This document shows positions 58,601-64,000 of a stretch of DNA of 64,000 bases, piece after piece. The position numbers and the translations under genes are program-made. This DNA is from Dama dama (taxonomy: Eukaryota; Chordata; Mammalia; Artiodactyla; Cervidae). A model generated the notes under the pieces. The model was not told the origin of the DNA. It ran no database searches and worked only from the letters and a program-made list of their open reading frames with translations. The stretch covers positions 119,110,501-119,174,500 of the forward strand of contig NC_083685.1 of assembly GCF_033118175.1 (NCBI RefSeq). The letters run 5' to 3'. Each line of letters starts with the position of its first letter. Position 1 is the first letter of the stretch.

Positions 58601-60800
58601 CCTCACCATGCCCCCACATCCCCACGGCTGTCGGTCGTGTAGTCCTTCAGACAGTCCAGCAGCGTGCAGTAAATCTGGGAGACGTTCTCTCTGCACACGG
58701 CTTCGTCCGGAGGCCCCTCTGCCCGCACACCGACAGTCTGGCAAATCCTAAAATTAAAAACGTGTGAAGCCCAGCTAACGTCTGAGAATCCCAAGCAAGC
58801 TCTCCTGCCGTTCTCATCATTTTGGCTGGATGTGTCTTTCCTGATAGGATGCCTTCAGAACAGACCTGTAACCTCAGAAGCAGACTCGGTAATGCTCCTG
58901 CACTAACGTGATGCTGAACGACACTCTTCTCCAAGCCACACCTCTAGCGTCTACAGTTTCAGGGCACACAGGGGGCCGTCTGTGGCTGGTCCCTCCTACC
59001 CCGCCACCCACAGAAGGCACAGCATGGGGCTCGTCAGAGAAAGGGCAGCCCCTGCTGACATGCATGTGTGTGACACACGTCAGCATTCCCTCCACACAGG
59101 CAACCTGGGGGCCATGGTCGTGAGCAGAACACTTAGCTCCAGTCCCTGAGCAGGCCCACTGTCCCCAAAACCCAGAGGTAAGTGCACTATGGGTTTAAGT
59201 AGTCATTATAATTATGACAAAACTATGAGTTTTGTCTATGAGTTGACATGTTCTTGGACAGTCCTCTGAAAAGAAAAGAAACTAGAAAATAAAAATGTTT
59301 GCCTCAAAATAGATTCAGCCCCTGACACACGGGGCTTCTTACACAAACTGCTGTGAACATTCATGCTCGGTTGCTGGCTTTTGAGAGAACAGAGACTTTG
59401 GGGAGAAAAACCGTTGGGGCTCACCTAGAGATGGCCTTCAAGGCATCCCGCCTGGCCTCAGCAAAGCTCACGTCCTTGGGAGAAATGTGGGTAACGGCCC
59501 TCAGGCCTGCTAGAACCTGAAGAGCAAAGACAGACCTGCTAGCCTGTAGATGCATGCACCGTGCATGCAAGTGGAGACATGGGCTGGCACCCTGCACCCA
59601 GAACACAGCACAGCATGGCCGGTGGCTTGTCCGGGTGGAACATGCCCTGGAGAACACTCGGGGCAGAGCCCCGAGTGGGCAGGGGTGCCTCCAGCCCTTC
59701 CCACGGCTGGCTCCTAACTACCCTCCTACCCACACCCCATCACCGGCACTCAGGCAACCTCTGCCAGTCTGCCTCCTCCCTCCAGGGCAAGACCCGCACC
59801 CACGGCCAGCCATTCCCTCCCGCCCCTGCCTGGAGCTGGAGCCCTCGGCACACAGAAGCGTCCAGCTTCTCACATCTTCTCCAGTTACTTCTGGAGTGAC
59901 AGTTCTCTTCTAAATGCACGGTGTTTCAAACAGAAAAGCCCTGGGCAGGGTTTGGATGGCCTGTTCCCCGTCTTGACACCTAAGCTGGTCTGCTGCCTTG
60001 GATCCCAAGGCGTTGGGGGCAGGGGAAGGCAGCACAGGTGAGGGGCACGTGTGTGCAGGCACCTGGCCACAGCGATGGCTGGGAGGTGGGCCGGCAGGAC
60101 CGTGACTGACGTGTGAGCCGAGGGAAAGGGAGCGTGAGGGGGAGGGCTGGGTGGGCTGAGGCCGGCAGGGTCTCCTAGGTCAGGGTATGAGGGGAGCTGA
60201 CGGGTCACCCCTGAAAGGAGACAGGCCGAGGGCAGTGGAGCTCAAGGGCAAGCAGAGCCCCGCCCCCCGGCCATGCCGGGGCACAGGACCCCACGCTGGG
60301 GAGAAAGGGCACCTCCCCACGGAGGAGCTCTGGGGTGGGAGGCCCAGCACCCTTCACGTGGCCACGGGGGGGCAGCCTTCCCAGACGAGGCTGGAAACAT
60401 GTGCTCCTAATGCAGAAAAGGTTGGATGGCACACCACAGGTAAGTAAAGGCCAGGTGTATTTCCAGGAGGCTGAGGCGCCCTCCTCAGCCAAGGAGTCAG
60501 CTCCCCCGAGTCTCCTCAGGCTAGAATGTTCACCAGGCTCTCAAAGACCACTCACTGCCCTGGGTGTTCCCCTCCCCTTTCTTACGGATGCACACGCTGG
60601 CCTGCAGGAATCCCTTCGGCCTACATACCCCACTCATGTGTCCGGCCCCACACGACCCCCGCCCTGCTACGCCAGCCTCACCTGCCCGAGTCGGCCCTTC
60701 AGGAAGAAGGCCGGCAGGGCGCCCAAGGCCAGGGCACAGCCACAGCGAGTCATCTCCTCAGGGCTCTGGAGTTCGGAGAGATACAGCTTCACCAGCTCCT
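43612..60800 (-). CDS. TBCD: TBCD, tubulin-folding cofactor D, 3' part (13 coding exons)
   Basis: The minus-strand exons, in transcript order, are 60800-60682, 59516-59425, 58747-58607, 57699-57616, 57120-56962, 56879-56741, 55592-55471, 53665-53588, 51117-51028, 50635-50548, 49650-49544, 47427-47343 and 43626-43612. Together they give 438 residues and TGA, with every split codon restored correctly. The product matches the C-terminal third of the approximately 1192-residue human TBCD as I recall it. TBCD is a cytosolic HEAT/ARM-repeat protein that takes beta-tubulin from cofactor A and, with TBCE, TBCC and ARL2, assembles the alpha/beta-tubulin heterodimer. The exons from 57699 to 53588 cover much of the conserved cofactor D C-terminal domain. 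No frameshift or internal stop is present. The 5' exons lie beyond the window. Confidence 0.96.
44300..45060 (+). mobile_element. LINE-1 fragment, sense, split by a Bov-tA
   Basis: The words ggttaaactggattaaaaag, ctactgtttataagaaactc and aaatataagaacgtacacaa resemble the L1 ORF2 5' region. A-rich text resumes after the SINE (aaactaaaaaaagaaattga). The level of decay is high. Confidence 0.65.
44697..44903 (-). mobile_element. Bov-tA SINE, antisense, inside the L1
   Basis: The + strand reads gaaagcggctcagtcgtgtc, gtagcccaccaggcttctct, ccatgggattctccaggcaa, gaatcgaaccagggtctcct and cagctgagctacaaggaac. The tRNA-like head is intact at the right end. Confidence 0.93.
45200..45780 (+). mobile_element. 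LINE-1/HAL1 ORF1-type fragment, sense
   Basis: The words agaaccagactcagactcag, aaatggcagagatactgcaa, tcagaccaggaacttcaaac, atgggctcatcctaaggcca and acagaaacttcccaaactga, followed by ccaagaactgtgggagaatt, follow the order of the L1/HAL1 5' ORF1 region. A 133-codon open frame (45366-45767) with a Met start survives (MAEILQLSDQELQTTRI...). It is a repeat relic, not a host gene. Confidence 0.75.
47343..47427 (-). CDS. TBCD: TBCD penultimate coding exon
   Basis: Acceptor cttctcctcccag precedes GG GAC GCC GAG. The donor gtatcc follows CCC AAG. It encodes DAELPVV and NRLCDLLGVPRPQLVPK, the near-terminal segment shared by mammalian TBCD proteins. Confidence 0.95.
47428..49543 (-). other. TBCD: TBCD intron: overview
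   Basis: No exon is visible. 47735-47890 is AT-rich and contains an AATAAA on each strand. 49210-49260 has a short duplicated aaatggtatttgg word around an A run. The remainder is GC-rich with no recognisable repeat or gene. Confidence 0.65.
47735..47740 (-). promoter_or_regulatory. Canonical AATAAA inside the penultimate TBCD intron
   Basis: The minus strand reads AAAGTGAAATAAAACCC, within an AT-rich patch at 47735-47890. This lies between the TBCD exons ending at 49544 and starting at 47427. It could act as an intronic poly(A) site or be a relic of an inserted element. No transcript evidence is available. Confidence 0.3.
49544..49650 (-). CDS. TBCD: TBCD coding exon
   Basis: Acceptor cggtcccaccag precedes ATT CGG AAG; donor gtgagt follows GCC TG. 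It encodes IRKNTASQVYEMVLTYDV and VLDEVMAVLSSTA, matching the conserved last HEAT-like region. Confidence 0.96.
50548..50635 (-). CDS. TBCD: TBCD coding exon
   Basis: Acceptor gtccctgcag precedes G TTC TGT GGG; donor gtgagt follows CCT GTG. It encodes FCGLVQFAGDVRRKVL and LQLFLLLCHPFPV, a leucine-rich HEAT-type helix. Confidence 0.95.
51028..51117 (-). CDS. TBCD: TBCD coding exon
   Basis: Acceptor ctcctttcag precedes T CAC CCC TTC; donor gtgagt follows GCA GT. It encodes HPFCVKLLALCKEEIKKSK and VQKLRSSIA. Confidence 0.95.
51118..53587 (-). other. TBCD: TBCD intron: overview
   Basis: Apart from the MLT1-like LTR at 51930-52215, I see no gene or clear repeat. The sequence is GC-rich and produces overlapping chance frames on both strands. 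Confidence 0.65.
51930..52215 (+). mobile_element. MLT1-like LTR fragment
   Basis: The words tgctatgaaccaaatgttca, ctatgttgaaattctaattt, ggctattaggaggtggggcc, ttgggaggctgacatggagc and gaagacacaggaagaccacg follow the MLT1-type LTR order. It is a solo fragment. Confidence 0.75.
53588..53665 (-). CDS. TBCD: TBCD coding exon
   Basis: Acceptor ttccccgcag precedes G GTG TCC GTG; donor gtgagt follows GAG AA. It encodes VSVPLLKTLDQMLANGCF and DIFTTQE. The split codon makes Asn with the next exon's first base. Confidence 0.95.
53666..55470 (-). other. TBCD: TBCD intron: overview
   Basis: Roughly half is the sense-strand L1 described separately. 54700-55465 holds no gene or repeat that I recognise. 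A 20-nt A run occurs at 54457-54475. Confidence 0.65.
53800..54690 (+). mobile_element. LINE-1 3' ORF2 fragment, sense
   Basis: Sense L1 landmarks occur in order: ctaatgtgcaaacaccaagg, taatcgtggcagagctcaag, tacaaaacgtctaggagaag, tgacacaaaaaacacaattc, actgggaggaaacgtgcaaa and gtcagcagggaaggcagatc, then agctgtggtgaggatgtggg. No long open frame remains. Confidence 0.75.
55471..55592 (-). CDS. TBCD: TBCD coding exon
   Basis: Acceptor tgtgttgcag precedes GTT AGG TAC; donor gtgagc follows GAC AG. It encodes YSTQGLFEYMKEIQNDL and GGTLLQVFEDNLLND. Confidence 0.96.
55593..56740 (-). other. TBCD: TBCD intron: overview
   Basis: A BovB 3' tail lies at 56155-56262. A pure C run (about 13 C) sits at 56658-56670. 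Otherwise I see nothing assignable. Confidence 0.65.
56155..56262 (+). mobile_element. BovB 3'-tail fragment
   Basis: The words cagtgaaggaaggacagggg, agcctggcgtgctgcagccc, ttgggggtcgcaaagagtca and gacacaactgagga are the diagnostic end of BovB elements. The same tail closes the large BovB copy at about 63210-63280. Confidence 0.85.
56741..56879 (-). CDS. TBCD: TBCD coding exon
   Basis: Acceptor ctgtctttcag precedes G GCC GCC GTG; donor gtgagc follows TCC ACG. It encodes VASVNWGAPSQAFPRM and YRYHVLLGLAVSVGGLTES. Only an 82-bp intron separates it from the preceding TBCD exon. Confidence 0.96.
56962..57120 (-). CDS. TBCD: TBCD coding exon
   Basis: Acceptor ggtctgcag precedes C TGC CAG CGG; donor gtacag follows CCC AG. 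It encodes CQRLMCCLAQQASEKIDRF, RAHAARVFLALLHAD and PELERLFP. It is CpG-rich relative to the flanking intron. Confidence 0.95.
57616..57699 (-). CDS. TBCD: TBCD coding exon
   Basis: Acceptor tttctgcag precedes G GTC CGC GAG; donor gtgagt follows CCC CT. It encodes VREAAMTSLMDLTLLLGRN and QPELIEAP. This is the start of the conserved C-terminal cofactor D domain. Confidence 0.95.
57700..58606 (-). other. TBCD: TBCD intron: nothing recognised
   Basis: A 0.9-kb intron of mixed composition. I see no repeat, RNA gene or additional exon in it. Confidence 0.6.
58607..58747 (-). CDS. TBCD: TBCD coding exon
   Basis: Acceptor taattttag precedes G ATT TGC CAG; donor gtgagg follows GCA TG. It encodes ICQTVGVRAEGPPDEAV, NVSQIYCTLLDCLKDYTTD and RGDVGA plus two bases of Trp. 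The segment is close to the mammalian TBCD sequence. Confidence 0.95.
58748..60681 (-). other. TBCD: Two TBCD introns flanking exon 59425-59516: nothing recognised
   Basis: 58748-59424 and 59517-60681 are intronic. Neither shows a repeat I can identify or an extra exon. The second is GC-rich, with overlapping chance frames. Confidence 0.6.
59425..59516 (-). CDS. TBCD: TBCD coding exon
   Basis: Acceptor tttgctcttcag precedes GTT CTA GCA; donor gtgagc follows TCT AG. It encodes LAGLRAVTHISPKDVSF and ARRDALKAIS. It starts in phase 0 and ends two bases into an Arg codon. Confidence 0.95.
60682..60800 (-). CDS. TBCD: TBCD coding exon (first visible)
   Basis: Acceptor cttcttttcag precedes AG GAG CTG; donor gtgagg follows GGG CAG. 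It begins with two bases completing a codon from an exon outside the window. It encodes LVKLYLSELQSPEEM and ALALGALPAFFLKGRL, a HEAT-like helical pair. Confidence 0.95.
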
Positions 60801-61382
60801 CTGAAAAGAAGGGACCAGAGCGTGACCACTGCTGTCCATCATCCACAAGACATACTCCTCAAGTACAGGCCAGAAGACGAGCAAACAGTGCTGAAGGAGG
60901 GAGGGGCCACTCAGACGCCCAGAGCAGACGTGCTTTCAAAGCAGCGTGAATCAAACAGATTGAAGAAGAGAGGTTTTCAGTAGGTGCTTGTAAGATTTTC
61001 ATAAGCAATTTTAATACACAATTTCACTCCTGGGAAAATAAAGCCAACAGTTTTACCAATAGTCAACACAGTCAGACTTCTGTTTTTTATTCACTAAGGA
61101 CACAAATGTCTTCCTCAGAAGATGAGGATACTTCCTCAAAGACCAAGAGCAACTGTGGCCCCAAGCGGGAGCCCCAGGGCTAGGTGCTCAGGGGCAGCAG
61201 GGGTGCAGGGGCCGCTCCGCACAAGACGCCCACAGCTGGTCGGGCAGAAACGGGCAGTGCAGTCAGTCCGACTGAGAGAGAGCACAGGGCTAGGAAAGCA
61301 GACCTTCCCACACGGGAAAGGCCAGTCGCGGGAACTGGAGAGCAACTGAAACAGAGGTTTGACAGGGAGACGCAGGAAAAGG

Positions 61383-61580
61383 GGGCTTCCCTTGTGGCTT
61401 GGCTGGTAAACAATCCTCCCGCCATGTGGGACACCCGGGTTCCATCCCTGGGTTGGGAAGATCCCCTGGAGAAGGGAAAGGCTGCTCACTCCAGTATTCT
61501 GGCCTGGAGAATTCCATGGACTGTATAGTCCATGGGGTCACCAAGAGTCGGACACGGATTGAGTGACTTTCACTTTCACA
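61383..61580 (+). mobile_element. Bov-tA SINE, nearly complete
   Basis: The head gggcttcccttgtggcttgg with ggttccatccctgggttggg is followed by a body of atcccctggagaagggaaag, ctccagtattctggcctgga, gaattccatggactgtatag and ccaagagtcggacacggatt, ending tgactttcactttcac. It is the most complete copy in the window. Confidence 0.94.
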
Positions 61581-62094
61581 GGAAAGGGGGCCCTGAAGCG
61601 ATTCAAGAATTCAAGGAAGTAAAGTGGAAAAACCACATCTATTTTCTGAAAAGGCAACTCAGAAGGTCAAGGAAGGCCAGACACCCTTACTCTTTACCTA
61701 CCACAACCAAAGAGGTTCCTGTTATCACTGCTTACATTTCAACACAGCAAGACTTCTATAATGTGTATGTGAAAACCTTAGATCCTCATATATTAGGGTA
61801 GGAAAAAAAAAAACTGGAATTCCACTTGCACGGACACTAAAATGACATCTTTGGTGGAACTTAAAATAACACTTCAGCTGAAACATGAAAATCCTCTTTC
61901 TAGATGTGGAACCTGCAGATACAGAGGACCAGCTGTGCTATCTCTTTATGCAAAACTGCATATGGTACAAGGACACAGTATAACATCACTAATTTGGAAA
62001 GTCTATCAGAAGATCAAATGACAAAGTATTTTCTAACTTTTGAAAAAATTCACAAAAAGTAGATTTAGACTACTGCATACATGATTCCAGATGT

Positions 62095-63285
62095 ACAAGT
62101 TGGATTTTAAAAAGGCAGAGGAACCAGAGATCAAATTGCCAACATCCACTGGATCATAGAAAAAGCAAGGGAATTCCAGAAAAACATCTGTACCTGTTTC
62201 ATTAACTATGCTAAACCCTTTTACTACGTGGATCACAACAAACTGCAGAAAATTCTTAAAGAGATGGGAAAACCAGATCACCTTACCTGCTTCCTGAGAA
62301 ACCTGTATGCAGGTCAAGAAGCCACAGTTAGAACTGGACATGGAACAGACTGGTACAAAGTTGGGAGAGGAGTATGTCAAGGTTATATACAGTCACCCTG
62401 CTTATTTAATTTATATGCAGAGTATATCATGTGAAATGCTGGGCTGAATGAATTACAAGCTGGAATCAAGACAGCAGGGAGAAATATAAACAACCTCAGA
62501 TATGCAAATGGCAGACAGTGAAGATGAACTAAAGACCCTCTTGATGAAGGTGAAAGACGAGAGTGAAAAAGCTGGCTTAAAACTCAACATTCAAAAAACT
62601 AAGATCATGGCATCTGGGTCCATCATGTCATGGCAAACAGATGGGGGAGAAAATGGAAACAGTGACAGACTTTATTTTCTTGGACTCCAAAAATCACTTC
62701 GGAGAGTGACTACAGCCATGAAATTTAACTACAGCCATGAAATTTAAAAGACACTTGCTCCTTGGAAGAAAAGTGATGATAAACCTAGACGGTATATTAA
62801 AAAACAGAAACATCACTTTGCTAACAAAGGGCTGTATAGTCAAAGCTATGGTTTTTCCAGTAGTCATCTATGGATGTGAGAGTTGGACCATAAAGAAAGC
62901 TGAGCACTCAAGAACTGATGCTTTTGAACTGCGGTGCTAGAGAAGACTCGAGAGTCCCTTGGACAGCAAGGAAATCAAATCAGTTAATCCTAATTTAGGC
63001 AATCAACCCCTAATATTCACTGGAAGAACTGATGCTAAAGCTGAAGTTCCAATACTCTGGTCACCTGATGCGAAGAGTCAACTCATTGGAAGAGACTCTG
63101 ATCCTGGGAAAGATTGAAGGCAGTAGGAGAATGGGGTGACTGAAAATGCGATGGTTGGATGGCATCACTAAATCAGTGGACATGAGTTTGAATAAACTCT
63201 GAGAGATAGTAAAGGACAGGGAAGCCTGGCATGCTGCCGTCTATGGGGTCGCAAAGAGACAAGACTTAGCGACTGGAAAATAACC
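62095..63285 (+). mobile_element. BovB (RTE) LINE, 3' part with decayed reverse transcriptase
   Basis: The frame at 62228-62434 and the codons before it keep RTE reverse-transcriptase blocks, such as VDHNKLQKILKEMGKPDHL, FLRNLYAGQEATVRTGHGT and SPCLFNLYAEYIM, then a stop. Later pieces LNIQKTKIMASGS and VFPVVIYGCESWTIKKAE follow, then the diagnostic 3' tail. The catalytic YADD-type region near 62500 reads RYANGRQ and is broken. The element is 5'-truncated and inactive. Confidence 0.95.
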
Positions 63286-64000
63286 CATGATTCTTCCATA
63301 CTTAAAATAATTTTTAAAGTGTTTCATGTATTTTTGAAGTAACTATAATAAATATTCTGTAATATGATACAAAGGAAAGCTACAGTGCCATATAACATGT
63401 AAATACAAAGCTTTTTAATATGAAACTAATACTCCTGAACTAGACACTACAAACAGGACCATGTAACGTGTCAGATAAACTTCAGCTTAGAGGGTGGTTC
63501 TGGAAAACCCAACTGACACAAGGACATGCCACAGGACAGTTATACCGACACTGTTCATGGGGGGAGGAGACATTAACACTTAAGATATTAACACATGAAG
63601 GACACGTGCCAGAAAAGCATTGTTGTGAGTTACAAAAATTCTAAATGCACTTAACCATGAAATAGAAAAGTCAATGAAGTAATCACTGAATGAACAGACT
63701 CCTAGGAAAAAGCATAAAACCAGGAGGATGTGGGGAGGCAGCAGAAGCGGACAACTCTGAGCTGACAGAGCCTGGGGAATGAGTGTGGACAACAGTCCCT
63801 GATAATGAAGCCTGGACCCCGAGGAAGACCAGGGACAGGACAGAAGAGAGGTCCCCACAGAGACATGGAGCCCAACCGCAGTACTGGGAGCCTCCAAAGT
63901 CCAAATCAGGGGAAAGTGGACTTAAAAACATCATTTAAGAAAACAATACTGAAATAAGAGTTGATTCTACAGTAAAGTGGTAACATCGGGGAAAGTGGAC

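Larger units (their letters stand above)
60801..64000 (-). other. TBCD: TBCD intron (partial): overview
   Basis: The next upstream TBCD exon is not seen, so the window ends inside an intron. It contains the Bov-tA and BovB copies listed separately. 60801-61380, 61580-62090 and 63290-64000 hold nothing I can assign with confidence. Confidence 0.7.

Noticed and set aside
1..64000. Search for bacterial-type defence, operon or phage system
   Set aside because: Introns, SINEs and LINEs throughout show nuclear vertebrate DNA. No contaminating prokaryotic segment was seen.

Overview
This is a mammalian nuclear genomic window from a ruminant, most likely a bovid. It has GT-AG spliced genes with long introns. 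It also carries ruminant-lineage repeats: Bov-tA SINEs, CHR-type tRNA-derived SINEs and BovB (RTE) LINE fragments, on top of older LINE-1, MLT1-like LTR and mariner-like debris. I cannot tell cattle from sheep, goat or another bovid by reading alone. There is no bacterial, phage or plasmid content.

Two protein-coding genes are certain, and they face each other tail to tail. On the + strand are the six 3'-most coding exons of B3GNTL1 (20049-41016), a family-2-type glycosyltransferase-like protein. They encode its last 193 residues, and its promoter and N-terminal exons are upstream of the window. On the - strand are the thirteen 3'-most coding exons of TBCD, tubulin-folding cofactor D (60800 down to 43612). 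They encode its last 438 residues, and its 5' part lies beyond base 64000. Every exon was placed by its AG acceptor and GT donor and by reading-frame continuity; both spliced frames close exactly at their stop codons. The B3GNTL1-TBCD neighbourhood is the one I recall from human 17q25.3, which supports both calls. The genes have unrelated jobs (glycosyl transfer versus tubulin heterodimer assembly) and share only their 3' ends.

Layout: 1-20048 is B3GNTL1 intron, with antisense and sense L1 pieces, SINEs, two MLT1-like LTRs, a (GT)n tract, a short minisatellite, and one unexplained coding-like pair of blocks (4156-4946). 20049-41016 holds the B3GNTL1 exons, separated by L1, BovB, CHR and Bov-tA insertions. 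41017-43370 is the intergenic gap, with a weak poly(A) signal. 43375-60800 holds the TBCD 3' UTR and exons, with L1/HAL1, Bov-tA, MLT1 and BovB pieces in its introns. 60801-64000 is TBCD intron carrying a Bov-tA and a decayed BovB reverse-transcriptase segment.

I found no convincing new biological system. The items most worth a second look are the coding-like blocks at 4156-4946, the very G-rich (on the - strand) 147-bp intron of B3GNTL1, the closely spaced convergent 3' ends, and an intronic poly(A) signal in TBCD. Repeat boundaries are approximate because they come from recognition, not alignment.
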